A stretch of 60,458 nucleotides of DNA from Spirochaetaceae bacterium (GCA_007695055.1 REEM01000110.1:1-60458); one strand, 5' to 3'. Shown: positions 18,975 through 27,495, counted from the first letter of the stretch. Made by a program: numbers and translations. The notes: generated by a model from the letters alone, not told the origin.

Positions 18975-20270
18975 TCAGCCAACAGTCGAGGCCAGTTCCC
19001 CGGCCGCCCGAATGCCGGAGAGATAGGCTCCGTGTGTGGTTGCCGGGTGTTGTCGGTGGGTGTGTTCACCGGCAAAGAAGAGGCGTCCGTCAACCGGTGC
19101 CGCAAGGTGTTTGTAGGCTTTGGGAGTCAGGCCTGGGGTGAGGGAGGAGTAGGAGCCGTGCGTGAAGGGGTCGCTGCCCCAGCGTGTTATGAGGTAGGCG
19201 CGCGGTTCCGGCACCGAGTTCTTATACATGTGGCCAAGCACGCTAAGTGCAGAGCTTAACACCTGTTCATCACTCCAGTCTTCAATGTGGCGTCCAAAGC
19301 GGCCTGCATTAAAGCCCAGGAGCACCGGCTCTCCAGTTGCCGGAAACAGGTTGAGCCACTCACACCATTCCCCCTTGTTCTCCGAGATGTGCCCAAGCAG
19401 GTGCACATCCTTCTCCCAGAAAACATGGTCAAACTGCAGATAGAGCTTGTTGAGTACACCAAAACCCATGCGCTTAACGACGCGCTCCTTTTTGGGAGGC
19501 AAGGGTGGGTCAAATGCAATGTCGCCTGTCTTAAGGACGCCGAGTGGCACCGCCACCACCGCCGCATTGCTCTGGAATGAAGCTGTCTCGGTGCTGACCC
19601 TTACACCGTTCTGCGACACAGATACACCCTTAACCACCTGCCCAAGACGGACATCAATGTCCTGGGCGATATACTGACTCAGCGCATCATAACCGTTGGG
19701 GAGCAGCACATCCGGCCCCTTATACTCCTCTGCATCGTCAAACCAGAATAGTGACAGCTCGCCAAGGTCGGCGGCGTACTCTTGTTCAATGCTAGAGTTC
19801 AGCACATAGTTGATTAGAGGGAGTTCCGATGCCGGAGTGTTCTTCTTTTTCAGGTGCTGCTCAAGGGCCGTCTGAATTGAGCAGTCCTTGTCGTAGTCGG
19901 CCTGCCAAGCCGCTATCTTTTTGTGGAGGCGCTCCATGGTCTTGTTGACCTGGCGGTTCTCGTCTTTGCTTAGCCGCCCACCGCTGCTCGTATAGCGGAC
20001 AGTGTTCAGGTAGTCGGTCTCAACACGCCGGGCCCCAATTTCCTTTGCGAGTTCATTCAACGGGTTGCCGCGCTTGTGGTGTATCCAGGAAGCACCAAGA
20101 TCCAGCGGAAGACCAAGCGACCTGTCGGTCCAAATGCGCCCGCCAATCCGCTCACGGGCCTCAAAAACTATGACCCGGTAGCCTTTGCGAGTGAGCTCAC
20201 GCGCAGCGCTCAGGCCCGCAATACCAGCACCAATAACGACTACATCGCTCTTCTCAAGCTTTTCGTTCAT
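18975..20270 (-). CDS. FAD-dependent amine oxidase (flavin monoamine oxidase family)
   Basis: 431 residues. The N-terminal dinucleotide fold VVVIGAGIAGLSAARELTRK is followed by VFEARERIGGRIWT, the GG doublet of the MAO/polyamine oxidase family. The C-terminal FAD-contacting motif is LFFAGEHTHRQHPATTHGAY. There is no signal peptide, so it is cytoplasmic. It should oxidise a primary or secondary amine (polyamine, aromatic amine or amino acid), giving H2O2 and NH3; the substrate is not readable. 'aggag' precedes the ATG. It sits 42 bp after the second G3E GTPase and is probably co-transcribed from the box-controlled promoter at 21.9 kb. Confidence 0.88.
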   Translation of the reverse strand: MNEKLEKSDVVVIGAGIAGLSAARELTRKGYRVIVFEARERIGGRIWTDRSLGLPLDLGASWIHHKRGNPLNELAKEIGARRVETDYLNTVRYTSSGGRLSKDENRQVNKTMERLHKKIAAWQADYDKDCSIQTALEQHLKKKNTPASELPLINYVLNSSIEQEYAADLGELSLFWFDDAEEYKGPDVLLPNGYDALSQYIAQDIDVRLGQVVKGVSVSQNGVRVSTETASFQSNAAVVAVPLGVLKTGDIAFDPPLPPKKERVVKRMGFGVLNKLYLQFDHVFWEKDVHLLGHISENKGEWCEWLNLFPATGEPVLLGFNAGRFGRHIEDWSDEQVLSSALSVLGHMYKNSVPEPRAYLITRWGSDPFTHGSYSSLTPGLTPKAYKHLAAPVDGRLFFAGEHTHRQHPATTHGAYLSGIRAAGELASTVG

Positions 20271-20312
20271 TGCATTATGCTCCTACTACTGCACCCTGCG
20301 ACGATCTTAAGC

Positions 20313-21395
20313 TTAACCTCCCGGCTGATGCAGGCAGGCAAGAATTCCCTGTTCGGTGATATCCAAGGCCTGAGTGGCATCCGGTTGACTGTCAAGATTT
20401 GGAACTGCATCCCGTGCAAAGATAAACTCAAGCAAGCTCTCGTTCGTATGCTGCACACTGCTTGTCTCTTCAATTTCGTCAATATCCAGGTGCTGGTCAA
20501 CAAGACTGAAGAGGCGGATGCCTTGTGGGCTTTTCACGTAGCCCTTAGCACGAACCGCCCCGGAAGAACGGAAGAATCGACTCAGCTCGTCCTCTTCAAA
20601 AACAAACGCGGCACCGAACCGCCACCCGCAGCTGAAGAAATCCTGGTCTCCGCCTGTCGTGCGCGACCATTCAATTGGTTGCAGAGTTTGGCCGGGCGTG
20701 TCCGACTCTGCTACAAGCGTAGGTTCTTGGACGATACTATCTTGCGACGCTGCCGCATGATGGTGCTTTGGCTTCTCAGCGCTGCGATGCGGGTTGTGTG
20801 GGAATTGCAAGTACTTGTCGGGTGGGCTTCCACGTTCGGATAGGCCTATGAAGTCTTTTGCTGGCTGAAATGAGTGGGCAAAGGTGTGGAAGTTCTCGAG
20901 TTGTCGTGCATCGCACAGATCCACTTTGCTTGCCAAAAGTACGTCGGCTACGAAGGCCTGGTCGCGAAACAAGGCATTTTGAGTGTAGCGAGGGTCGTCA
21001 AGCCTCCGCGGATCAATAAGGCAGATAATGCTCTGTAGCTCTATCACATTGCGGTAGTGCTCTTCTTGGAGCATTGCTAAGAGTTGGGTTGGATGTCCGA
21101 GTCCGGTGGGTTCAATGATGATGCGCTGAGGGCGGGTCTTACGAATGAGCATTGTGAGCGCGATCTGGGTCGGCAGACTTGCGGTACAGCACATGCATCC
21201 ACCTGCAACCTCTTTTACCGCAGCGCCGGAAACCGTTTTGCCATCAATGCCCACCTGACCAAACTCGTTAATGAGAACGCCCCAGGGCTCCGAAGGATCT
21301 TTGTTGTCGAGCAAACTCTGAATACGTGTTGTCTTCCCACAACCCAAGAAACCCATAACGATATTGGTTGGTATAGCCTGTATAGGTGTGTCCAT
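20313..21395 (-). CDS. Second G3E-family GTPase (COG0523), putative metallochaperone
   Basis: 360 residues: P-loop GFLGCGKTT (Cys in place of the commoner Ser), metal site GGCMCCTASL, IIEPTGLGHP, then ASKVDLCD instead of the canonical NKxD guanine motif. A His-rich stretch (HNPHRSAEKPKHHH) lies about residue 195-208 and could store or hand over metal. The C-terminal CobW domain is short and divergent. It differs strongly from the GTPase at 2973, so this is not a recent duplication. Follows the DinB-like gene by 5 bp. Confidence 0.88.
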   Translation of the reverse strand: MDTPIQAIPTNIVMGFLGCGKTTRIQSLLDNKDPSEPWGVLINEFGQVGIDGKTVSGAAVKEVAGGCMCCTASLPTQIALTMLIRKTRPQRIIIEPTGLGHPTQLLAMLQEEHYRNVIELQSIICLIDPRRLDDPRYTQNALFRDQAFVADVLLASKVDLCDARQLENFHTFAHSFQPAKDFIGLSERGSPPDKYLQFPHNPHRSAEKPKHHHAAASQDSIVQEPTLVAESDTPGQTLQPIEWSRTTGGDQDFFSCGWRFGAAFVFEEDELSRFFRSSGAVRAKGYVKSPQGIRLFSLVDQHLDIDEIEETSSVQHTNESLLEFIFARDAVPNLDSQPDATQALDITEQGILACLHQPGG

Positions 21396-21400
21396 GTGGC

Positions 21401-21910
21401 TCAGGCTTCGGTTGTAGAACCGAACTCACGTGGGCTGCACAGTTCCGGTAATCCCATATTCCGAATCTGCGCTACGTGGTAGGTGTCATGCGCAGGCATC
21501 CAAATAATTGCTTCACGAACGCTACACTCCCATTCCTCAATTCGGCGTTCTAAGTCATGGACTGACAGCTTCTGTAGCACAGCGATATAGGTGTCATGCA
21601 CTTTCTCTGCGTAGTCAAGCGCGGCTTGCCAGGCATGCTCCGAGGTGTCAGGAATCGGCGGGAAACTGCCTTCCTGCCACGGGTACGGCAGAAGTGTTTC
21701 AGCTGCCCCAAGAAACCGGGTGAGATGAAACTTAAAGAATACGCAGTGGATAAGATTTTCCCATGCAGAGTACCCCTCATAAGTGTCACGTGACGCCGCA
21801 GTTGACGCTGAAAGAGGCCGAAGTGTTTCCATGAGAGAATATCCGTTAAAGGTGTGCCCGCGAAACTCACGTTCGCTTTGCTCAATAATCAACTCAAAAA
21901 TAGCTAACAT
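21401..21910 (-). CDS. DinB-like putative metal-binding protein
   Basis: 169 residues from the ATG at 21908-21910 (the track uses a TTG at 21928). A four-helix DinB/YfiT-type fold is suggested by ENLIHCVFFKFHLTRFLG and MPAHDTYHVAQIRNMG, which supply the three His expected for the metal site. Many members use zinc or nickel and transfer thiols such as bacillithiol. It leads the operon with a G3E GTPase under a candidate Zur box, so it may be a client or a zinc-sparing enzyme. The start codon lacks a Shine-Dalgarno sequence. Confidence 0.7.
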   Translation of the reverse strand: MLAIFELIIEQSEREFRGHTFNGYSLMETLRPLSASTAASRDTYEGYSAWENLIHCVFFKFHLTRFLGAAETLLPYPWQEGSFPPIPDTSEHAWQAALDYAEKVHDTYIAVLQKLSVHDLERRIEEWECSVREAIIWMPAHDTYHVAQIRNMGLPELCSPREFGSTTEA

Positions 21911-21916
21911 ACAACG

Positions 21917-21946
21917 AAGGTAACACAAAGTAATACTTTATGGCAA
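21917..21946 (-). promoter_or_regulatory. Promoter of DinB-G3E-amine-oxidase operon with candidate Zur operator
   Basis: On the minus strand TTGCCA (21941-21946), an 18-bp spacer, TACCTT (21917-21922), then 6 bases to the ATG. The spacer carries TATTAC-TTT-GTGTTA (21921-21935), the same box as upstream of znuA with two changes in one arm. It lies between the Fur-family gene and its probable target. Confidence 0.55.
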
Positions 21947-22002
21947 CGGTTATACAGCGGCTATAGGCGGCTGTCGCACCCGCACAGCTCTTGCACCGTA
22001 CC

Positions 22003-22383
22003 CTATCTGCGACTACTCGCGCATTTACTGCACAGTCCCCTTAGCACGATGTCGTGAGCTTCAAGCGTAAACCCGTGGGGTGTGAGTTGCTGTAGTCCGT
22101 CCACGCAACCATGAACCGCAAATGCCCGTTCACAAACTCGACATACGAAGAAATGATGATGTTCTTTTCCGCTGCGTTCATAGCGACAAGCCTCGCCTGG
22201 TATTTCCACTCGTATAAGCCAGCCGATCTCTGAAAGAGCAGCTAGTGTTCGGTAAACGGTGGCAATGCTGAGCTTGGGTACTTCTACTTGAGTAATCTCA
22301 AGAACCTCAACCGGTGAGAGTGCCCGCTCGCAGGTCTCAAAGGTGTTCTTGATAGCTTCTCGCTGTTTAGTTTGACGCTCCAC
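22003..22383 (-). CDS. zur: Fur-family metalloregulator, probable Zur
   Basis: 126 residues from a GTG at 22381-22383 (the track uses an upstream TTG). It has a winged helix with LSIATVYRTLAALSEIGWL as recognition helix, sensory HHHFF, and two structural CxxC pairs (CRVC, CSKC). Fur, PerR and Zur cannot be separated by motif alone. Zur is inferred from the znu operon, two COG0523 GTPases and three matching operator boxes within 22 kb, and because the nearest box is just downstream. It follows the FecBCD-type importer by 88 bp on the same strand. The -10 sits 6 bases from the GTG with no ribosome-binding site. Confidence 0.8.
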   Translation of the reverse strand: MERQTKQREAIKNTFETCERALSPVEVLEITQVEVPKLSIATVYRTLAALSEIGWLIRVEIPGEACRYERSGKEHHHFFVCRVCERAFAVHGCVDGLQQLTPHGFTLEAHDIVLRGLCSKCASSRR

Positions 22384-22389
22384 CGTCGT

Positions 22390-22419
22390 AGTGTACCTGA
22401 AGACTACAGAAGCGAACAA
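22390..22419 (-). promoter_or_regulatory. Candidate leaderless promoter of the Fur-family gene
   Basis: TTGTTC (22414-22419), 18 bp, TACACT (22390-22395), then 6 bases to the GTG start. No Shine-Dalgarno sequence lies in between. It resembles the spacing at about a dozen other genes in this window. Confidence 0.4.
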
Positions 22420-22471
22420 GAGCAAAGTTGACCGTGCTTGTTTCCTGAGCCGTTTGCAATAAGCAGAGGAA

Positions 22472-23245
22472 TCAGATCACTACTTGTTTGCGTGGTAGCA
22501 CATACACGTGCTCTTGATGGGAAATGATCAAGGGACGTATGCCGTAGGTGGACTGCAGTTGCTCTTGGTTTAGCACATCGCGAGGGTGCCCTGTGGCCCT
22601 GCATCGTCCATCTTCAAGAAGAAGCACTGAGTCGCAGTACAACGAAGCAAGGTTCAAGTCATGCAAGACGAGCACCGTTATAAGTTCCTGTTCCTTCGTC
22701 TTGCGGTGGATCAGATCAAGGATTTCGATCTGATGTTTCAGGTCGAGATTATTGGTCATTTCGTCGAACACCAGCACGCTGGTGTCTCGGCATAAGCTTC
22801 GTGCAATGAGAACTTTCTGGCGCTCGCCTCCGCTTAGCGATGCAACGAACCGGTTGGTGAGTTTCGTTATGCCTAGTTCGGCAATAATCTCGTCGACCCG
22901 CTGGTAGTCCACGGAGCGTGGCCGCCAACGGAAACGAGGAACTCGTCCCAGGAGGATCGCTTCGTACACCGAAAGCCCGGGAGCCGGGATAAGACTCTGC
23001 GGAATATACGAGATAGCTAATGCTCTCTTCTTGAGCGTCATGTGTCCAAGGTTGTGTCCATCCAAGACGACGCGACCTTCTGCAGGCGGCAGAATGTGTT
23101 GCAGGCATTTGACTAGTGTTGACTTTCCGCTGCCGTTGGGCCCGAGGATACCAAGTACTGTACCGGATGCACAGCATAGACTGACATCGTGAAGTACCGG
23201 CCTGTCTTTGTAGGAAAAACACAGCTTGTCTGCTTCCAAGATCAC
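22472..23245 (-). CDS. FecE/BtuD-type ABC transporter ATP-binding protein
   Basis: 257 residues: Walker A GPNGSGKST, signature SLSGGERQK, Walker B VLVFDEMT (Met in place of the usual Pro) and VLHDLNLA. This is the class serving siderophores, haem and cobalamin. Its start overlaps the permease stop (ATGA), so it is the third gene of a binding protein-permease-ATPase operon. The Fur-family gene follows. Confidence 0.92.
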   Translation of the reverse strand: MILEADKLCFSYKDRPVLHDVSLCCASGTVLGILGPNGSGKSTLVKCLQHILPPAEGRVVLDGHNLGHMTLKKRALAISYIPQSLIPAPGLSVYEAILLGRVPRFRWRPRSVDYQRVDEIIAELGITKLTNRFVASLSGGERQKVLIARSLCRDTSVLVFDEMTNNLDLKHQIEILDLIHRKTKEQELITVLVLHDLNLASLYCDSVLLLEDGRCRATGHPRDVLNQEQLQSTYGIRPLIISHQEHVYVLPRKQVVI

Positions 23246-24246
23246 TCAAAGGCTCCGTTACCGCTTCTGAGAATAAGATGCAAAAAGAGTGGGACTCCAA
23301 GGAAAGAAACAATGATACCCACCGGAATCTGCACGGGGGCTAAGATGGTGCGGCCAAGTGTGTCTCCAACCACCAAGAGCAGAGCGCCGACTATCGCTGA
23401 ATGAGGTAGCAGATGCCGATGATCAACTCCAACAAGCATGCGTGATATGTGAGGCGCCACCAGACCAATAAAGCCGATAACCCCGGTGAAACTAATAATG
23501 GCCGCGGTCAAAAGAACTGCCGTCCCTCCGCTGATCATACGAATAAGGCGCGGATGCACTCCAAGGCTCTTTGCCACTTCATCATCGTTGCCGTGCATCA
23601 CATTCAGGGGCCAGGCGATAAAGAGCAAGACCGGGAGTGCAGTCAACAAAAGAATTCCGGGAATTGCTGTATGAGACCATTGCGCTCCGTTGAGGCTTCC
23701 AAAGGTCCAGGATACCACCGCCGAGAGCTGGTATTCCTGTGAAACGAACTGCACCCCAGCACTGAGCGCGCTAAAGAGATAACTCAGTGCTAACCCCGTG
23801 AGGACAAGCGTGACCGGGCTCAGCCCTGCTTTTCCTGCAATGAGAAAGACAACAAGCGCACACAGCAGCGCGCAACCAAAGGCCGTGGCAACGACTCCCA
23901 TGCGGGTCCCAGGAAACGGGGTCAAGTTAAAGACAATAGCCAAAGATGCTCCAAATGACGCAGCCGAGGAGAGTCCCAAGGTAAACGGGCTTACAAGTGG
24001 GTTGCGCGTGATCCCCTGCATCGCCGTGCCGGACAAAGCAAGCCCAGCACCCGCGAACAGACCTAAGAACAGGCGAGGGAGTCTGAGGTGATATAGGATT
24101 TTCCCTTGGGTGTCCAGTTCAGCTCTCCCAATCATTCTCAAGACTGACACACTCAACTCCGGAGGGGACATGGTCTGACTACCTAGGCTGAGCGAGACCA
24201 GGGAGGCTATGAGGAGAAGGCCGCCAGCCGGTAAGACATGCAACAA
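23242..24246 (-). CDS. FecCD-family ABC permease
   Basis: 334 residues with about ten hydrophobic spans. Characteristic segments are RLPRLFLGLFAGAGLALSGT near residue 55 and the cytoplasmic coupling region FIGLVAPHISRMLVG. FecCD permeases carry Fe-siderophores, haem, cobalamin or occasionally zinc/nickel complexes. Only one permease gene is present, so it would work as a homodimer. Confidence 0.93.
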   Translation of the reverse strand: MLHVLPAGGLLLIASLVSLSLGSQTMSPPELSVSVLRMIGRAELDTQGKILYHLRLPRLFLGLFAGAGLALSGTAMQGITRNPLVSPFTLGLSSAASFGASLAIVFNLTPFPGTRMGVVATAFGCALLCALVVFLIAGKAGLSPVTLVLTGLALSYLFSALSAGVQFVSQEYQLSAVVSWTFGSLNGAQWSHTAIPGILLLTALPVLLFIAWPLNVMHGNDDEVAKSLGVHPRLIRMISGGTAVLLTAAIISFTGVIGFIGLVAPHISRMLVGVDHRHLLPHSAIVGALLLVVGDTLGRTILAPVQIPVGIIVSFLGVPLFLHLILRSGNGAFE

Positions 24247-24313
24247 GAACGCTCTTCCTGAAGCACTTCGGGGTCTTAAAGGATCTATACCGGCGGCCCA
24301 AGTGTTTGTTCTT

Positions 24314-25456
24314 CTAACGTGGGACAGGATAGAAATGTCCCTCTACGAAATGGAATCCTTGAAAGTCCTCCATCCATCGCCGCTCGACCTCGACTGGGTC
24401 TAAGTCGGGCAAGAGATCGCCGTAGATCCATTTTGCCATATACGCTGCGCCCACAAGCTTTGATGCTCCACCATGACCAAACTGACTCATCACGTATACC
24501 TCGTTGTTTTGAACGGCCGCTATGTCTTCCCACGCGGGTCGATTTTTCATCTCGTTGATAACTCGACGGCGCTGCTCAATAAGAGGAGCTTCCGATAATC
24601 CCGTACCTCTAAGAGCGTGATCCGGGGTGATCATTTTCACAATGACATCGGGGTCTTCACGGATCACATCTTCCGGGTCAATGACCGTTCCCGTAATGCC
24701 GTGAGGGCGCGTCCGGAAAATATGCTCACCATGTGAGAAGCGCACCATGTCGTAGAAAAAGTCACCTTCAAAGGTCGTGGCAAATTCATTAAGCGTTTCC
24801 AGGAAAACGGTTCGGCGGGGCTGCCCTTCAAGGCTGCGCGCTATGTAGGAAAGTACTTCGTTATACCAATCCATAAATTCTTGAGCGGCTTCTTCCTCTT
24901 GGAAAACCTTTCCAAGGTTTGTAACTTGATTAATGAAGTCCGCAGTGTCGTAGCCGGAAACTACCAAGACTTCAATTCCGAAGGGGGCAAGGACTTCTTG
25001 GGCCTCTTCCCAACTACCATTTTTGGGAAGAATGAGTACTTGCGGATCTAGTTCAATGATTTTTTCGTAGTTGAGCTCGCGTTGACCGCGGCCAATTGTT
25101 TGTTCTGGATTGAACTCCTTCCAGAACTCCCGGTCTTGAGCTGTGTTCATGTCTACAGCGATGACTCGATCATTTGCGCCAATTGCGCGGATGAGCTCAC
25201 TGTTGAAGCGGAGTGCAACAGCCGCGCGTTCGACAGGCAGCGCAACTGTTACCGTCCGTTCGGCATTGTCAACGACAGTTACGGTATCCTGAGACTGGCT
25301 GTCGGCATTGCCCTCTTGTCTACCCGCGGCCTCTGCGGAGACCAGGCCTGTAAGCATAAACGCAAGTACAAGGACGCTGAGTATCAGACTGTGAGATTGA
25401 TACTTCTGTGCCCTTTTTTGATGACGCGAAGAAAGCAAGGAATAAACTCGTCTCAT
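24314..25456 (-). CDS. FecB/BtuF-type periplasmic binding protein
   Basis: 380 residues from the ATG at 25454-25456, with 'aaggagag' upstream; the track's 25552 start adds unrelated sequence. A signal peptide (LILSVLVLAFMLTGLVSAEAA) precedes a class III binding-protein fold with RTVTVALPVERAAVAL and the two lobes joined by one helix. The ligand is not inferable; the Trp/Phe/Tyr-rich C-terminus (FQGFHFVEGHFYPV) is unusual. First gene of the importer that ends next to the Fur-family regulator. Confidence 0.88.
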   Translation of the reverse strand: MRRVYSLLSSRHQKRAQKYQSHSLILSVLVLAFMLTGLVSAEAAGRQEGNADSQSQDTVTVVDNAERTVTVALPVERAAVALRFNSELIRAIGANDRVIAVDMNTAQDREFWKEFNPEQTIGRGQRELNYEKIIELDPQVLILPKNGSWEEAQEVLAPFGIEVLVVSGYDTADFINQVTNLGKVFQEEEAAQEFMDWYNEVLSYIARSLEGQPRRTVFLETLNEFATTFEGDFFYDMVRFSHGEHIFRTRPHGITGTVIDPEDVIREDPDVIVKMITPDHALRGTGLSEAPLIEQRRRVINEMKNRPAWEDIAAVQNNEVYVMSQFGHGGASKLVGAAYMAKWIYGDLLPDLDPVEVERRWMEDFQGFHFVEGHFYPVPR

Positions 25457-25591
25457 ATTAACTCTCCTTAATGCTATTAATAACGCATAATCAATAAGAA
25501 GAGTCAAGGATATCTTTAGATTCGGTTCACGTGGAGCGCAAATATTCGCCAATGCCCAAGCGCCGATGGAAGCCTGTCATTTTTGGAATGC

Positions 25592-25921
25592 TCACTCCTC
25601 AATCTGGAGCGCTACCTTAAGTGCCGCCGACAGTTCCGCGAGTTTTCTGTGGCTCAGTGATCCGACGAAGTCGGTGAGGTTGCTTTTTGCTATGCTAACC
25701 AGGCTGTCACAATGGATACAACTTGAATGCTTGAGTCCTTCGGCGACGCCAACGCTTACCTGCGAGGCCAGCCCGCTGTTGTTGGAATAGACAGGTGCAC
25801 ATATTACGGTTGCGTACTGCGACTCAATCACTACCTTTCGGTTTACAACCACAAATGCACGTTGTCGTTTCGGATCAGTCTTGCCTGGTTTTTTTACCAG
25901 GAAGATGTCGCCACGATTCAT
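25592..25921 (-). CDS. MazF/PemK-family toxin (mRNA interferase)
   Basis: 109 residues: MNRGDIFLVKKPG opening, the RAFVVVNR strand with the Arg/Val pattern of PemK, then IHCDSLVSIAKSNLTDFVGSL containing the conserved Asp/Ser/Leu segment. MazF-family proteins are ribosome-independent endoribonucleases that act at short sequence motifs. The ATG overlaps the antitoxin stop by 4 bp. Looks intact. Confidence 0.88.
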   Translation of the reverse strand: MNRGDIFLVKKPGKTDPKRQRAFVVVNRKVVIESQYATVICAPVYSNNSGLASQVSVGVAEGLKHSSCIHCDSLVSIAKSNLTDFVGSLSHRKLAELSAALKVALQIEE

Positions 25922-26145
25922 TCATTGGCCTGAAAGCCAAGCACGTCTATCGCTTCCTCATTGAGCTCATCCGCGTTAGCATTGATTATTTCAAGTTCCT
26001 TCTGGTCCCTTTTCTCCCGTTGATACCGGCGGAGATGGTGCCACGCAGCCTCTTCAATAAACGCTGACCTATTCGCGTGATTGGTCTCTGCAGAGATTGC
26101 TTTGAGAAGCTTTTCCGAGAGCGTAACAGAAGTCTTTACTTTCAT
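25918..26145 (-). CDS. Ribbon-helix-helix antitoxin paired with MazF-like toxin
   Basis: 75 residues from ATG 26145: MKVKTSVTLSEKLLKAISAE, then NRSAFIEEAAWHHLRRYQREK, a CopG/MetJ-type ribbon-helix-helix domain, then an acidic tail for toxin binding. The track's 26295 start is rejected because the promoter lies at 26152-26180. Overlaps mazF by ATGA. No Shine-Dalgarno sequence. Confidence 0.82.
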   Translation of the reverse strand: MKVKTSVTLSEKLLKAISAETNHANRSAFIEEAAWHHLRRYQREKRDQKELEIINANADELNEEAIDVLGFQANE

Positions 26146-26151
26146 ACCACT

Positions 26152-26180
26152 AATATACCACTTCGGGCGATCTGCGACAA
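26152..26180 (-). promoter_or_regulatory. Leaderless promoter of the antitoxin-mazF pair
   Basis: TTGTCG (26175-26180), 17 bp, TATATT (26152-26157), then 6 bases (agtggt) to the ATG at 26145. The hexamers and spacing are close to consensus, and transcription would begin at or beside the start codon. Confidence 0.6.
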
Positions 26181-26224
26181 TATTTGGGGGTACAACGTGA
26201 CCCTTGCACCCGACGCTTTTTCCC

Positions 26225-26252
26225 TTGTCCCACCCGCGTAGCGTGGTACAAT
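26225..26252 (+). promoter_or_regulatory. Candidate serA promoter
   Basis: TTGTCC (26225-26230), 16 bp, TACAAT (26247-26252), 7 bases to the ATG at 26260. The bases before the ATG (ctccttc) are the complement of a Shine-Dalgarno sequence rather than one, so a leaderless start is likely. Confidence 0.5.
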
Positions 26253-26259
26253 CTCCTTC

Positions 26260-27495
26260 ATGAAAATACTCCTTGCAGATGCATTTCCAGAACAACAGCA
26301 GGCGGCGCTCCGGAGCGCCGGTTGTACCGTTGTGTGTGAGCCCGGCCTCAAGGGTGACTCCTTGGTGGAAACTATGGGCGGGCAGCAGCCTGATATTCTG
26401 GTAGTCCGCTCAACCAAGGTGCCCGAGGCTGCCATCGCCGCCCATCCGGGGCTGAGCCTTATTGTCCGGGCCGGAGCAGGCTACGACACCATAGATGTAG
26501 AAGCCGCCTCCGCGCGGAGCGTCTACGTGGCAAACTGTCCCGGTATGAACTCCATAGCCGTGGCGGAGCTGGCCTTTGGCCTCATTCTGAGTCTGGACCG
26601 GCGTATTCCTGACAACGTGGCGGACCTGCGCAGCGGTGTCTGGAACAAGGGTGAGTACTCCAAGGCAGAGGGGCTGTACGGCAAGACCTTGGGTATTGTT
26701 GGTCTGGGGCGCATTGCCGGTGAGCTGGTGGAACGCGCCCAGGCCTTTGGCATGAAGACCGTGGCATGGAGTCGCTCGCTTTCGGCGGCCGGGGCTGCTG
26801 GAGATACCGCGCGGGCAGCGGCGGCAGCGGCTGGTATTGCGGTGCTGGACTCACCGGAGGCGGTGGCCGCCGCTTCAGATGTAGTAAGCCTTCATGTGGC
26901 GTCCACCGCCGAGACCCACGGTCTAGCCGGGGCGGCATTCTTCAAGGCAATGAAGCCGGGAGCCTACTTCATTAACACCTCCCGGGCCGAGACGGTGGAC
27001 GAGGGTGCCCTGCGACAGGCGGTTGCAGAGAAAGGCATTCGTGTCGGTGTAGATGTCTTTGACGGGGAGCCTGCGGGTAAGGACGGCGAGGTACAGAGTG
27101 ACCTTTTCGCGCTGCCAGGGGTCTACGGAACTCACCACATTGGGGCCTCTACCGAGCAGGCGCAGGATGCGGTGGCCGACGAGGTTGTCCGGATTGTGAG
27201 TAGCTATATGAGCACCGGCAATGCGCCCAACGTTGTGAACCGCATGGAGAAGACTCCGGCCAAGTACCTGGTTTCGGTGCATCACCGCAACCGCGTTGGT
27301 GTGCTTGCCTCGGTACTACAGGTGATTAAGCAACACGGCATTAACGTGGACGGCATGGAGAATGTTCTCTTCCAGGGTGGTGAGGGTGCGTGTGCCAACA
27401 TCCAGATAGAGTCGGCGCTCTCCCCGGAAGGCCTGGATGCGGTCACCTCGGCCCATAGCGATATCTTCTCAGCGACCATGCACGAGATTCCCTGA
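26260..27495 (+). CDS. serA: D-3-phosphoglycerate dehydrogenase, ACT-domain type
   Basis: 411 residues; first step of serine synthesis, oxidising 3-phosphoglycerate with NAD+. D-2-hydroxyacid dehydrogenase fold: VRAGAGYDTIDVEAAS substrate loop, GIVGLGRIAGELVERA as the NAD-binding glycine motif, catalytic Arg in NTSRAETVDE, Glu in FDGEPAG and His in THHIGASTEQAQ. The C-terminal 75 residues (HHRNRVGVLASVLQVIKQHG) form an ACT regulatory domain. Ala-rich insert near residue 175-190. Divergent from the mazF pair. Confidence 0.93.
   Translation: MKILLADAFPEQQQAALRSAGCTVVCEPGLKGDSLVETMGGQQPDILVVRSTKVPEAAIAAHPGLSLIVRAGAGYDTIDVEAASARSVYVANCPGMNSIAVAELAFGLILSLDRRIPDNVADLRSGVWNKGEYSKAEGLYGKTLGIVGLGRIAGELVERAQAFGMKTVAWSRSLSAAGAAGDTARAAAAAAGIAVLDSPEAVAAASDVVSLHVASTAETHGLAGAAFFKAMKPGAYFINTSRAETVDEGALRQAVAEKGIRVGVDVFDGEPAGKDGEVQSDLFALPGVYGTHHIGASTEQAQDAVADEVVRIVSSYMSTGNAPNVVNRMEKTPAKYLVSVHHRNRVGVLASVLQVIKQHGINVDGMENVLFQGGEGACANIQIESALSPEGLDAVTSAHSDIFSATMHEIP

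Noticed and set aside
25471-25488. ATGC-N10-GCAT with inner TATTAATA upstream of the FecB-type gene as a Fur/Zur box
   Set aside because: Less than half of the positions match the three zinc-type boxes, and AT-rich palindromes are easy to find by chance.
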